A stretch of 64,000 nucleotides of DNA, from assembly GCA_943369295.1 (NCBI GenBank), contig CALRMU020000007.1, positions 1 through 64,000 on the forward strand. Reading direction: 5' to 3'. The notes beneath the pieces are model-generated. The model was given only the letters and a program-made list of their open reading frames with translations, was not told the origin of the DNA and did no database searches. Every line of letters starts with the position of its first letter. Within the stretch, counting starts at the first letter, position 1. The position numbers were made by a program, and so were the translations under genes. This DNA is from JAKRSE01 sp943369295. GTDB taxonomy: Bacteria > Armatimonadota > Fimbriimonadia > Fimbriimonadales > Fimbriimonadaceae. Below, piece after piece: positions 24,126 through 33,241 of the stretch.

Positions 24126-25715
24126 ATGAGCTTCTCGGTGGAAGGCCAATCTCTGTCAGCCAAGGTTGAACCTGGCTCCACCGTGGCCGGGTCTGTCACT
24201 GTCACTAATCAGGCCGAAGAACCGGTGGAGTTTGAGCTTGTTATAGAGGGTTTGGACCTCGATTGGGCGGCGGTTCCTGTCCCTGTCTTCACCGTAAACC
24301 CCGGCGAAAGCCTGACCGAAAGGTTCTTTCTCAAGCCTTCAAGATCTCCAGAAAACGCCTCTGGCGTCTACCCCTACGCCATCCATATCAGGTCTTTGGC
24401 CTCGGGCGAAGTTCGAAAAGTGCCGGGCCTTTTAGAAATTCTTGCCTATCACCACCTCTCGGTTGATTTCAACCCCCGAAGGTGCACCATTGGCTACCGG
24501 GGCGAAGCATGGCTGGAAGTCATGGTCGCCAACCTTGGCAACAGCGAGCACAGGGTTCAGCTTTTTGCGGCTGACCAAGACAACCTCTTTGCTTTTGAAT
24601 TCGAGGGGGGCGACCAAGCCACCTTGGCTCCAGGACAGCAGAAGCCCTTTAACCTTCGCCTCACTGCCACCCAGGCTTCTCTTCTGGCCAACCCAAGACT
24701 CTCGCCATTCTCCGTTTCAGCCCGCAGCCTCGATCAGCCCGCAGTCGCAGGCTCGGCCCAGGGCCAGGCTCAACAGAAAGCCTTTTTGAGTCCAGGTGCT
24801 GCTTTGGCAGCCATGAGCCTCTTTATCGTTTTTGCTCTGTGGTTCGCCTTTCTTCCCAAGCCGCCACGCATGGAAGTTTTCAGTGCTTCTGCCATGGAAG
24901 GATTAGTGGGCGAATCGGTCACCTTGTCTTGGTCGAGCCGAGACGCCGCCTATGTCGAAGTCAAGGTGGGGGACGACCCTCCCCAAAGAGTTCAGACCTC
25001 TGGACAGATTCAAGTACCGCTTGAAGAAGCCGGCGAGCTTGCCATTCGTGGCAAGGCGGTTCGTGATGGAAGGGAAACCACGGTCAGCTTTTTACGCTTA
25101 ATCGTGAAAGAAACGCCCCAAGCGCCTCTGCCAAAGATCGAAAAGTTTGATGTTCAGCCCCGTGTTGTTCAATTGGGCGATGGGATTCTTGTCACCTATT
25201 CGCTTAACAGTGCCGTCACTCAGGCGACCCTAGAACCCTTCCCCAACCCTGTTGATCCAAGAGCCACAAGCCTGCAGCTTACGCCAAGCATTGCCGGACC
25301 GCTTAACCTCAGACTCATTGCCCGAAACGCAGATGGCAAAACGGTAGAGCAGATCATAAAGATCACGGTCAAGGATGAGAGTCTGGCCAAAATCACCTCG
25401 CTGAACATCAGCCCGAAGGAGATTGACGCCGACCTTGCCACTCCGATCCGGATCGTCTGGCAGCTAGAGAATGCCGCTAGAGCCGAACTCAAAGTGGGAA
25501 GCCAGACTTATCCCATTGAAGCATTGAGAGGAGAGCAGGAAGTCGTTGTTACCGGGGCCACAACCATCACCCTCACTGCTTTTGACGCCAAGGGCAAAGC
25601 CCGCACAGAAACGGCGCAGGTCGTGGTCAAAAAGCCCACTCCACCTCCGACTGACCCGACAGTAGTCCCACCAACTGAGCCAGGACCCACACAGCCAACG
25701 ACAACCGGGCCATAA
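24126..25715 (+). CDS. Large single-pass membrane protein with Ig-like domains (COG1470-like)
   Basis: 529 residues from ATG at 24126. A start further upstream would run inside the divergent gene. The N-terminal ~230 residues look like an Ig-fold domain pair (LSAKVEPGSTVAGSVTVTNQAEEPVEFELV; ANLGNSEHRVQLFAAD). A transmembrane helix follows near residue 240 (LAAMSLFIVFALWFAFLP), then three beta-domain repeats of PKD/CARDB type, each starting like KIEKFDVQPRVVQLGDGI or ITSLNISPKEIDADLATPI. The tail is Thr/Pro-rich. Function unknown. It ends 10 bp before purH. Confidence 0.7.
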   Translation: MSFSVEGQSLSAKVEPGSTVAGSVTVTNQAEEPVEFELVIEGLDLDWAAVPVPVFTVNPGESLTERFFLKPSRSPENASGVYPYAIHIRSLASGEVRKVPGLLEILAYHHLSVDFNPRRCTIGYRGEAWLEVMVANLGNSEHRVQLFAADQDNLFAFEFEGGDQATLAPGQQKPFNLRLTATQASLLANPRLSPFSVSARSLDQPAVAGSAQGQAQQKAFLSPGAALAAMSLFIVFALWFAFLPKPPRMEVFSASAMEGLVGESVTLSWSSRDAAYVEVKVGDDPPQRVQTSGQIQVPLEEAGELAIRGKAVRDGRETTVSFLRLIVKETPQAPLPKIEKFDVQPRVVQLGDGILVTYSLNSAVTQATLEPFPNPVDPRATSLQLTPSIAGPLNLRLIARNADGKTVEQIIKITVKDESLAKITSLNISPKEIDADLATPIRIVWQLENAARAELKVGSQTYPIEALRGEQEVVVTGATTITLTAFDAKGKARTETAQVVVKKPTPPPTDPTVVPPTEPGPTQPTTTGP

Positions 25716-25725
25716 AGTCCTATCA

Positions 25726-27264
25726 ATGCCGCGAGCGCTTCTTTCTGTCACTGACAAATCTGGCCTGGCAGCTTTTGCCTCGGGCCTCGCCGACTTGGGG
25801 TGGGAGCTTGTCTCAACAGGAGGAACTGCCGGCCTCATTCGCTCTCAAGGCATCCCGGTTCTGGATGTCGCTCAGGTCACAGGCTTTCCTGAGATGCTGG
25901 ATGGACGCATCAAGACCCTGCATCCCAAAGTTCATGGCGGCCTGCTTGGCGATGTTGAAAAAGAAAGCCACAGACAGCAGATGACCGAGGCCGGCATCGA
26001 GGCCTTTGATCTGGCCGTCGTCAACCTCTACGCATTTGAAGCGACTGTCACTCAAGACAACTGCACTTGGGATGATGCCATTGAGAACATCGATATTGGC
26101 GGCCCGGCCATGATTCGAGCTGCCGCCAAGAACCACAGCTCGGTAGCAGTTATTGTTGATCCACTGGATTACGATGCTTTCCTTACAGAGCTGAACGAGA
26201 CTGGCGGCATCAGCCTAGCCACAAAGCAGAAGCTTGCCGCCAAGGCTTACAGCCACACCGCTCTTTACGACTCCATGATCTCACGCTGGCTTTGCGGCCA
26301 AATCGGCGAAGACAAGCCTGGTGAACTGAGCTTCGGATATCGCCTGGCACAGGAACTGCGATACGGCGAGAATCCACATCAGAAAGCGGCCCTCTACCTG
26401 GACCCTCTCGGAAAAGGCGGAGTCGCCAGAGCCAGCCAGCTTAACGGAAAAGAGCTGAGCTACAACAACCTTTTGGATGCCGATGCCGCATGGGAACTGG
26501 TCAGTGACCTGGAGCCAGGCAGCGTCGCCATCATCAAGCACGGCAACCCCTGCGGAACTGCCAGCTTGGGCAGCCTCGCTGCCAGCTTTGAAGCAGCCCG
26601 TCGAGCCGACCCAATATCTGCCTTTGGCGGAATCGCTGCCTGCAATGGCGTGATTGATGAGGAGGCCGCCCAGGCAATGACGATCAAGGGAAGCTTCCTT
26701 GAAGTTGTTATCGGTGCCGAAGTGACGCCAGAAGCCCTAGCCATTTTCCGCACAAGATCTGGCTGGGGACCCAATGTTCGAGTGCTCCAGGCCGAGATCA
26801 GCCCGGCAAAGGCTTACCCAACCCTACGAACTATTAGGGGAGGCGTGCTCGTTCAGGATTCTGACGAGGATCCTCAGAACGAGTGGAGAGTGGTCACAGA
26901 CCGCCAGCCGACGGAAGAGGAGCGAGCAGCCCTCGAATTCGCCTGGAAGATCATCCCCCACGTTAAATCCAATGCGATTCTCTGCGCTGTCAAGGGTGAA
27001 CTCCTCGGAACTGGGGCTGGTCAGATGAACCGTGTGCAGTCCGTCAGGCTATCGCTGGAGCAGGCGGGAGAGCGAGCAAGCGGGGCAGTTTTGGCCAGCG
27101 ATGCCTTTTTCCCCTTCCCCGATTCGATTTTGACTGCAGCCGAGGCAGGCATTACCGCCGTCATACAGCCTGGTGGAAGCAAGAAAGATGGCGACGTGAT
27201 CGCTGCTGCCAATGAAAAAGGCATTGCAATGATCATGACTGGCGTCCGACACTTCAGACATTGA
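25726..27264 (+). CDS. purH: Bifunctional AICAR formyltransferase/IMP cyclohydrolase
   Basis: 512 residues, normal length. Carries out the last two steps of purine synthesis: formyl transfer to AICAR from 10-formyl-tetrahydrofolate, then ring closure to IMP. The N-terminal cyclohydrolase domain shows DLGWELVSTGGTAGLIRSQGIPV and EMLDGRIKTLHPKVHGGLL. The formyltransferase domain shows RYGENPHQKAALY, AIIKHGNPCGTA with the key Lys-His, and the C-terminal AVIQPGGSKKDGDVIAAANEKG. It lies only 10 bp after the membrane-protein gene and probably shares its transcript. Confidence 0.98.
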   Translation: MPRALLSVTDKSGLAAFASGLADLGWELVSTGGTAGLIRSQGIPVLDVAQVTGFPEMLDGRIKTLHPKVHGGLLGDVEKESHRQQMTEAGIEAFDLAVVNLYAFEATVTQDNCTWDDAIENIDIGGPAMIRAAAKNHSSVAVIVDPLDYDAFLTELNETGGISLATKQKLAAKAYSHTALYDSMISRWLCGQIGEDKPGELSFGYRLAQELRYGENPHQKAALYLDPLGKGGVARASQLNGKELSYNNLLDADAAWELVSDLEPGSVAIIKHGNPCGTASLGSLAASFEAARRADPISAFGGIAACNGVIDEEAAQAMTIKGSFLEVVIGAEVTPEALAIFRTRSGWGPNVRVLQAEISPAKAYPTLRTIRGGVLVQDSDEDPQNEWRVVTDRQPTEEERAALEFAWKIIPHVKSNAILCAVKGELLGTGAGQMNRVQSVRLSLEQAGERASGAVLASDAFFPFPDSILTAAEAGITAVIQPGGSKKDGDVIAAANEKGIAMIMTGVRHFRH

Positions 27265-27301
27265 TGAAAATTTGGAGTAGAATAAACTCTGGAGCCAAAA
27301 A

Positions 27302-27661
27302 GTGAAGAATCAGAATGATTTGATCGGCCTGATCGTGGCCATTGTTGTCGGCCTCGGTGGAATTTGCACCTTCGCCTTTTTTATGAAGCCGACTGTCCCA
27401 ACGGTTACGGCCCCTGCGCCAGTCAACACGACTGATGCGGCTCTTCCCGTGGGAGCAGTTTCATACGTCGCAGCTCTGCCTGGCGGCAGCGGCAACACTG
27501 CTGGTGGCGGTGCTGGCGGATTTGGTGGCGGCCGACCCGGTGGATTCGGTGGTCCTGCGCAGGGCACCAGCCGAGGCGGTGGTGGTGGAAGCCCAGTTGC
27601 AGGCATCCAGTCCAGCGGAAGCGGTGCACCCACTGCTGCTGGCATGAGCGGCAACAAGTAA
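27302..27661 (+). CDS. Small glycine-rich membrane-anchored protein
   Basis: 119 residues from GTG at 27302, with CTGGAG as ribosome-binding site a few bases upstream. One N-terminal helix (LIGLIVAIVVGLGGICTFAFF), then a spacer and a low-complexity tail of Gly with Pro, Arg, Ser (GGAGGFGGGRPGGFGGPA), which is probably disordered and outside the membrane. No family. It is followed by a terminator. Confidence 0.6.
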   Translation: MKNQNDLIGLIVAIVVGLGGICTFAFFMKPTVPTVTAPAPVNTTDAALPVGAVSYVAALPGGSGNTAGGGAGGFGGGRPGGFGGPAQGTSRGGGGGSPVAGIQSSGSGAPTAAGMSGNK

Positions 27662-27686
27662 AGTCCAAAGCCTTTTTCAGGTTTAA

Positions 27687-27724
27687 GGCCCTCAGGGAGT
27701 TTGCTCCCTGGGGTCCTTTGTTTT
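27687..27724 (+). terminator. Intrinsic terminator before mreB
   Basis: Arms 27687-27699 and 27704-27716 (GGCCCTCAGGGAG with CTCCCTGGGGTCC) pair with one wobble around a 4-nt loop and are followed by TTTGTTTT. It closes the purH / glycine-rich transcript. Confidence 0.8.
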
Positions 27725-27774
27725 CCACCGCCCCTATGTCATGCTAACTTGACTCCCATCGGAACCTTTAACGC

Positions 27775-28824
27775 ATGTCTCTTGTCCGCGGGATTCGCGC
27801 CCGCCTCACCCGCGATATCGGTATTGATCTCGGCACAGCCAACACCCTTGTCTGTGTCGCTGGCCACGGCGTTGTCATCAGAGAGCCAAGCGTCGTTGCC
27901 ATCAACAAAGACACAAACGAAGTTCTAGGAGTCGGCCAAAGAGCCAAAGAGATGCTTGGCCGGACTCCTGCCAACATCATCGCCATCCGTCCTCTGAAAG
28001 ACGGTGTCATTGCCGACTACGAACAGACCCTGGCAATGATCAAAGACTTTGTCAAGCGGGCGAAGCGAGGAAGCTGGTCGTTTTACACTACGGTCGTAGT
28101 CGGAATTCCTTCTGGCATCACGGAAGTTGAACGAGATGCCGTGCTTGACGCCTGCCGAAAGGCCGGAGCCAACAAAGCCTACGTTATCGAAGAGCCGATG
28201 GCAGCCGCCATTGGTGCTGGCCTTCCTATCACCGATCCTGTTGGAAACATGATTGTTGACATTGGTGGAGGCACAACAGAAGTCGCTGTCATTTCTCTGG
28301 CTGGCATCGTGCACTCAAAGTCCGTGCGTATCGCTGGCGATGAGATTGACGAAGCCATTGCCGCCTATGTGCGACGAAGGCACAACCTCTATATCGGAGA
28401 AAGGACAGCCGAGCAGACCAAGATCGAAATTGGGAGCGCCTATCCCCTTGCTCAAGAACTCGATCTGGAGGTGAAGGGCAGAGACATGAAGACGGGGCTT
28501 CCAAGAAGCTGCGTGCTCACAAGTGAAGAAATTCGAGATGCCATTGCTGAACCAGTCATGGCAATCGTCGATGCCGTCAAGCTGACTCTGGAAGCAACTC
28601 CCCCAGAATTAGCCGCCGACGCCATGAGTTTGGGCATCTATTTGGCTGGAGGCGGAGCACTTTTAAAGGGACTAGACCAGTTAATCAGCGAACATACAGG
28701 AATGCCGGTTAAAATTGCACCGGATCCTCTCTCTTGTGTGGTCTACGGGACAGCCAAGGTGCTAGAGGAGATCCATGAAAATCCGGATATCCGCCGGATG
28801 CTGGAGAAATCCTCACGAAGCTAG
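27775..28824 (+). CDS. mreB: Rod shape-determining protein MreB
   Basis: 349 residues, the usual length. Actin-like ATPase forming membrane-bound filaments that guide lateral wall synthesis. It shows phosphate 1 DIGIDLGTANTLVCV, phosphate 2 MIVDIGGGTTEVAVISLAGIV, EPMAAAIGAGLPI, and the adenosine loop GIYLAGGGALLKGLDQLI. First gene of mreBCD, followed by a glutamate dehydrogenase gene on the same strand. Confidence 0.98.
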   Translation: MSLVRGIRARLTRDIGIDLGTANTLVCVAGHGVVIREPSVVAINKDTNEVLGVGQRAKEMLGRTPANIIAIRPLKDGVIADYEQTLAMIKDFVKRAKRGSWSFYTTVVVGIPSGITEVERDAVLDACRKAGANKAYVIEEPMAAAIGAGLPITDPVGNMIVDIGGGTTEVAVISLAGIVHSKSVRIAGDEIDEAIAAYVRRRHNLYIGERTAEQTKIEIGSAYPLAQELDLEVKGRDMKTGLPRSCVLTSEEIRDAIAEPVMAIVDAVKLTLEATPPELAADAMSLGIYLAGGGALLKGLDQLISEHTGMPVKIAPDPLSCVVYGTAKVLEEIHENPDIRRMLEKSSRS

Positions 28825-28862
28825 AACAGGACATCTCGCGCGATTGGCTGGCTCCCCTGCTT

Positions 28863-29624
28863 TTGTGTCTTGTGGGCCTGGGCTTGGCCATGCTTCAAAA
28901 CTCGGCTCGAAAAGTCGGACAAGTCGACCCAGTCACAAAAACCGTGCGACAGATCTTGGCCCCTGCCAGTCAGGCTGCTTCTGGCGGAGTCGTTACTGTC
29001 AACCAAACTTTCGAAGCCTGGCGACAAGGGCCAAAACTTCTGGCCGAAAACCAGGAACTAAAGGCCGCAAGCGCCGCCCTACAGCTCTACGCAGCCGATG
29101 CCGTACTCATGAAGGCAGAGCTTGACCAGCTCCATAAGCTGTCAAGCATTCCTCTTCCTCCAGATAGAAGCCTTGTCTTCTCAGACGTCATCGGCTTCTG
29201 GCCGGTGGAAAACAGGCTCACCATCAATGTCGGTTCTAAGCAGGGAATCAAGCCTGATATGGCTGTGATTGCCCCCGAAGGATTGGCCGGAGTGATTGAA
29301 ACAGTCGAAGAGAAGACATCCCAGGTTCTTCTCCTCTCTTCACCTTCAGTCAAGGTTGGAGCGATGGTCGCCAGACCCGCCCCCTCTTACGGAATCACTA
29401 GTGGATTGAAGTTCGACGCTCTTACTATGGAGGTTCCAGGCTCGGCTCCTGTAGAAGTCGACGACAAGGTTCTCACTTCTGGACTCTCCGACGTCATCCC
29501 TGGCGGAATCGTCATCGGAGTTGTGACTGATGTTGCCGCTCAAGCAGGGTACGGCACCAGACAGCTGACTATTTTTCCACTCTACAGAATTGCTCCTGGA
29601 CAAAAACTGGTGGTGGTGAAATGA
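28863..29624 (+). CDS. mreC: Rod shape-determining protein MreC
   Basis: About 253 residues. Anchored by the N-terminal helix LCLVGLGLAMLQ, followed by a coiled-coil stretch (LLAENQELKAASAALQLYAADAV) and the two-lobed beta domain (NVGSKQGIKPDMAVIAPEGLAGVIETVEEKT, SGLSDVIPGGIVIGVVTDV). It bridges MreB/MreD to the wall synthases. The start is uncertain: in this frame the only NTG codons after the upstream stop are TTG 28863 and GTG 28872, both inside the membrane helix. Its stop overlaps mreD (ATGA). Confidence 0.93.
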   Translation: MCLVGLGLAMLQNSARKVGQVDPVTKTVRQILAPASQAASGGVVTVNQTFEAWRQGPKLLAENQELKAASAALQLYAADAVLMKAELDQLHKLSSIPLPPDRSLVFSDVIGFWPVENRLTINVGSKQGIKPDMAVIAPEGLAGVIETVEEKTSQVLLLSSPSVKVGAMVARPAPSYGITSGLKFDALTMEVPGSAPVEVDDKVLTSGLSDVIPGGIVIGVVTDVAAQAGYGTRQLTIFPLYRIAPGQKLVVVK

Positions 29625-30100
29625 AGCCGATCGGCTGGATCCTGATCGTGGTCCTCTACCTACTAGCCGCAATCTGCGACCAGGCTTCGAGCGCGGGCCA
29701 GCTCTTTGGACCTGCAGGTCCCGACTGCCTCACCGTTGTCGCCCTCTGTGTGGCGGTTGTCTCCCGACCTGCAGTCGGAGCCTTGGCGGGATTCATCGCC
29801 GGACTACTCTCGGGAGCAATCATCGGGGCTAATATGGCCCATTGGATCATTACTAGAACCTTGGCAGGGTTTGGAGTATCGCTGGCAATCAGGCTAAAAG
29901 TCGAAGTAAACACTGTCTCAGCCGCCTTGGCCGTGTTCATAGGTGTGCTTGTCTGCCGAATCAGCTACTTAGTTCTCGTCTCGCCTCCAGACCTGGGCCC
30001 TCTGCTTCTCCAAGGCATTTTTTCTTCCGTGATCAGCGGACTGCTGGCCCTTCCGGTGTATGCTCTGCTCAGCCGCACTGTCGCGGCTGAAAGGACCTAG
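29621..30100 (+). CDS. mreD: MreD-like rod shape-determining membrane protein
   Basis: 159 residues, five hydrophobic segments (IGWILIVVLYLLAAICDQ, CLTVVALCVAVVS, AGFIAGLLSGAIIGANMA, ALAVFIGVLVCRISYLVLV, IFSSVISGLLALPVYALL). Sequence similarity to MreD is weak, as usual. The call rests on topology, size and its coupled position right after mreC. It is 6 bp from the glutamate dehydrogenase start. Confidence 0.85.
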   Translation: MKPIGWILIVVLYLLAAICDQASSAGQLFGPAGPDCLTVVALCVAVVSRPAVGALAGFIAGLLSGAIIGANMAHWIITRTLAGFGVSLAIRLKVEVNTVSAALAVFIGVLVCRISYLVLVSPPDLGPLLLQGIFSSVISGLLALPVYALLSRTVAAERT

Positions 30101-30106
30101 AACTCA

Positions 30107-31357
30107 ATGAGCAGGGATAATGTGCTAGAAATGGCGCGGCAGCAGCTCAGGCTAGCCGCACAGCACACAAACATCGACCCAGGTTTGGTTGAAGTCCTCT
30201 CACGGCCAAAGAGGGCTGTGACGGTTAACTTCCCCGTTGTCATGGACAACGGCAAAGTCGAGGTCTTCGAAGGCTTCCGCGTCCAACACAACGCCAGTCG
30301 TGGCCCTACCAAGGGCGGACTCCGGTTCCACCACCATGTGGACCTGGATGAAACCACGGCTTTGGCCATGTGGATGACCTGGAAGTGTGCTGTTGTCAAC
30401 ATTCCTTACGGTGGCGCCAAGGGCGGCGTAAGGGTCAACGTCAAGCGGCTTAGCGAACGAGAACTCGAAAAGCTGACCCGACGCTTCATTTCCGAGATCA
30501 ATATCGTGGTTGGGGAACGAAGCGACATCCCTGCACCCGATATTGGCACCAACAGCAAAGTCATGGGCTGGATCATGGATACCCTTTCCATGCAGGCCGG
30601 CTACACAGTCCCTGGCGTCGTTACAGGCAAACCGATCGAACTCGGGGGATCTGAAGGACGAGTCGAAGCCACTGGCCGTGGTGTCACTGTCTGTGCAGTT
30701 GAAGCCTGCAGAGAGCTGGGAATTCAGCTTGAAGGCAAGAGAGTCGTCGTCCAGGGCTTCGGCAACGTAGGCTCAGTGGCTGCCAGACTCTTGGCTGCTG
30801 CTGGCGCTACTGTCGTAGGAGTTTCTGATGCCACGGGCGGAATCTACAACCCCCTTGGCCTCCCGGTCGATGACCTTTACTACAAGTACAGCGGCATCGA
30901 TGGCGGAATTAGGAACTACAAGGACGCCGATGCTGTCTCCAACGAAGAGCTGCTTGAACTCGACTGCGACATTCTTGTCCCTGCTGCCATTTCGCAGCAG
31001 CTGCACGAAGGCAACGCCGATAGAATCAAAGCCAAGCTGATTGTCGAAGGTGCCAACGGCCCAACGACTCCTGAAGCTGACGTGATTTTTGGCGACAAGG
31101 GCATTATTGTCGTTCCCGACATTCTGGCCAACGCCGGCGGCGTCATCACCAGCTACTTCGAATGGGTTCAGGACCTCCAGAACTACTTCTGGGAAGAAGG
31201 TGAAGTCAACGACAACCTCGGTCGAATCATGCGACGCGCCTATAAGGAAGTCCATGAGACGATGGTGAGGCAGAAGGTCGATATGCGAATGGCCGCCATG
31301 ATCATTGGCGTCCAGCGCGTCGCCGATGCCACCATCCGACGCGGCATCTTCCCCTGA
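30107..31357 (+). CDS. gdhA: Glutamate dehydrogenase (Glu/Leu/Phe/Val family)
   Basis: 416 residues. Oxidatively deaminates glutamate to 2-oxoglutarate and ammonia with NAD(P). Substrate site GPTKGGLRFHHHVDLDETTALA and the catalytic-lysine region NIPYGGAKGGVRVN are intact, followed by DIPAPDIGTNSKVMGWIMD. The coenzyme domain shows VVVQGFGNVGSVAARLLAAAGATVVGVSDATGG and PAAISQQLHEGNAD. It lies 6 bp after mreD and is probably transcribed with the shape genes. A strong terminator follows. Confidence 0.97.
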   Translation: MSRDNVLEMARQQLRLAAQHTNIDPGLVEVLSRPKRAVTVNFPVVMDNGKVEVFEGFRVQHNASRGPTKGGLRFHHHVDLDETTALAMWMTWKCAVVNIPYGGAKGGVRVNVKRLSERELEKLTRRFISEINIVVGERSDIPAPDIGTNSKVMGWIMDTLSMQAGYTVPGVVTGKPIELGGSEGRVEATGRGVTVCAVEACRELGIQLEGKRVVVQGFGNVGSVAARLLAAAGATVVGVSDATGGIYNPLGLPVDDLYYKYSGIDGGIRNYKDADAVSNEELLELDCDILVPAAISQQLHEGNADRIKAKLIVEGANGPTTPEADVIFGDKGIIVVPDILANAGGVITSYFEWVQDLQNYFWEEGEVNDNLGRIMRRAYKEVHETMVRQKVDMRMAAMIIGVQRVADATIRRGIFP

Positions 31358-31382
31358 TCTCTTAGGGAAGTTGTGATGCAGC

Positions 31383-31414
31383 GGGGCAGACCACTTGGTC
31401 TGCCCCTCTTTTTT
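31383..31414 (+). terminator. Intrinsic terminator after gdhA
   Basis: Perfect 10-bp stem GGGGCAGACC-ACTT-GGTCTGCCCC (31383-31406) followed by TCTTTTTTC. Strong factor-independent terminator closing the mreBCD-gdhA transcript. Confidence 0.95.
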
Positions 31415-31498
31415 CAACCGAGACCCCGATATCCATAGAAACCCGATACGACAGTTAGCCGCCACCCAACCCTAGGTAAGGTGGAGCAACAAACAGCC

Positions 31499-32347
31499 AT
31501 GCTTTCACTGGCGATCGCGGCAGCCATCATGAGTCCAGAACCAGCTTCAGAACGCCCCATCTTCACACTCTGGCCTAAGGGGAATCCAGGGGGCTGGACT
31601 CGTGACGAGAAGGAGATCACGGAACCACAAGGCGACATTCTGGTGACCAAGTTCGTCTCCACCCCCACGCTGGAGTTCTTTGCTGCCCCCAACGCGGCAC
31701 CAGATGCCCCTACGGTCATCATCTGCCCTGGCGGCGGCTACTGGCTGCTGGCCATAGAGCACGAAGGCTGGGACTTTGCCAAGATGCTGAACCAAGCGGG
31801 AATCCATGCCGCCGTTCTCAAATACCGACTGCCTGTTCCGGAGAGGGATAAGGTCAAGCATCAGGCAGCCTGGGAGGATGCGCAGAGATCCATTCGTCTC
31901 CTCAGGTCTAAAGCGGCAGAACTCAAACTGAATCCGGCTCGCATCGGCATCATGGGATTCTCGGCCGGTGGGCACCTGGCGGCCTTTACTTCCTGCAATC
32001 CCCAGCCATCCACGGCACCGATTGACGAAGCGGACAAGCAGTTATCGAATCCAGATTTCACTGTGCTGATCTACAGCGCCTACTTAGTCGCAGAAGGCGA
32101 AAAAGAACTCAAGACTGTCATGAATGTGAGCGAAAAGACCCCCCCGGTTTTCATCGCTCACACGATGGATGACCCACTCACGGTCAAGAGCGCTTTAGCC
32201 TACATGGCCGCCTGCAAAGAAAAAGGAGTTCCCGTCGAGGCTCACATCTATGCCAAGGGAGGGCACGGCTACGGCTTAAGAAGCAAGGAACCAGGCCTGA
32301 AGGATTGGCCGAATCACCTTGTCTCTTGGCTAAAAAGACTTACCTGA
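31499..32347 (+). CDS. Secreted alpha/beta hydrolase (acetyl-xylan esterase-like)
   Basis: 282 residues from ATG at 31499, so that a signal peptide (MLSLAIAAAIMS) comes first; a GTG at 31481 is less likely. Oxyanion-hole motif VIICPGGGYWLLAIEHEG, nucleophile elbow GIMGFSAGGHLAAF with Ser, acidic residue in IAHTMDDPLT, and catalytic His in KGGHGYGL. Closest in pattern to carbohydrate esterases that deacetylate xylan side chains (BD-FAE/Axe type). It converges with an AraC-type gene, whose end overlaps it by 18 bp. Confidence 0.88.
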   Translation: MLSLAIAAAIMSPEPASERPIFTLWPKGNPGGWTRDEKEITEPQGDILVTKFVSTPTLEFFAAPNAAPDAPTVIICPGGGYWLLAIEHEGWDFAKMLNQAGIHAAVLKYRLPVPERDKVKHQAAWEDAQRSIRLLRSKAAELKLNPARIGIMGFSAGGHLAAFTSCNPQPSTAPIDEADKQLSNPDFTVLIYSAYLVAEGEKELKTVMNVSEKTPPVFIAHTMDDPLTVKSALAYMAACKEKGVPVEAHIYAKGGHGYGLRSKEPGLKDWPNHLVSWLKRLT

Positions 32348-33184
32348 TTCCTCCTTCAAGGCAATCTGCCGATAGAGGCTTGGGCTGACGGAATGACTGA
32401 GAGAAAAGCGATGAGAGAAGTGGAATTCACTTGAGAAGCCCACTTCTCTTGCCACTGTTTTGATGGGCAGGTTTGTCAGGGCCAACAGCTCTCGTGCCTT
32501 CTCCATGCGCCTTTCTTCAAGGTAAAGGCGGGGAGATGTTCCCATGACTTCCTTGAACTTGTGGGCGAACCCAGACGGGCTGAGTTCAGCTGCCTTGGCT
32601 AAATCTTCAACCCGAAGAGGCTTGTCAAGATGCTTCAAAGCCCAAGCCAGGGCGGCGTCGATTTCAGGATGCCCCGAGGCGGATTTTTCCCCTTCCAGTC
32701 TGCGGCGAATAGTGATCAGAAGGCCCTCAAGTTTCTGTTTGGCCTCAAGCTGATCCAGCCAGGTTCCGTTTGCCAGTTCTCTTATCCCTTCCATCTGCAG
32801 CACCAGCTCGTGCCAAATTCCTGATTCTGGATCGCAGGTATACGCATGGAGACCGGTCCCCAATTCGGGCCAGTTGACCAAGGGCTGCCAGTGAGGCCGA
32901 AGATGAAAATGAGCCCAGGCCAGCTCCCAACCTTCTTTTCCAGCGGAGTACTCCTGCCAGGTGCCTGGCTGCCATAGAGTGAGATCGCCAGGCAGCGATT
33001 CAACTCTATGACTTGGGGTCTGGTGCAATCCTCTGCCCCCAAGTGTGAGAATCAAAAGCCAAGAAGCTGCCCCTTTGGTTCTTCGGACAAGATATCCCTC
33101 CTCCTCGTGAAAGTGCCCCGCGATAATGTCGAACCCGAGGGTCTCCCTATAATCGGTGACCTTTCCATGAGCAGAAATACGCAT
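32330..33184 (-). CDS. AraC-family transcriptional regulator
   Basis: 284 residues. The N-terminal ~150 residues look like an arabinose-binding cupin (LILTLGGRGLHQTPSHRVESLPGDLTLWQPGTWQEYSA). The C-terminal double helix-turn-helix shows LRVEDLAKAAELSPSGFAHKFKEVMGTSPRLYLEERRM and IKTVAREVGFSSEFHFSHRFS. It is divergent from the dioxygenase gene at 33242 and convergent with the esterase gene; either could be its target. Ligand unknown, but a sugar is likely. Confidence 0.9.
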   Translation of the reverse strand: MRISAHGKVTDYRETLGFDIIAGHFHEEEGYLVRRTKGAASWLLILTLGGRGLHQTPSHRVESLPGDLTLWQPGTWQEYSAGKEGWELAWAHFHLRPHWQPLVNWPELGTGLHAYTCDPESGIWHELVLQMEGIRELANGTWLDQLEAKQKLEGLLITIRRRLEGEKSASGHPEIDAALAWALKHLDKPLRVEDLAKAAELSPSGFAHKFKEVMGTSPRLYLEERRMEKARELLALTNLPIKTVAREVGFSSEFHFSHRFSLSHSVSPSLYRQIALKEESGKSF

Positions 33185-33241
33185 GCCTTGGCTAAGTTTG
33201 GCATGGATTTCAAGGCTAAATTAACGCCACAATGGCAGAAA

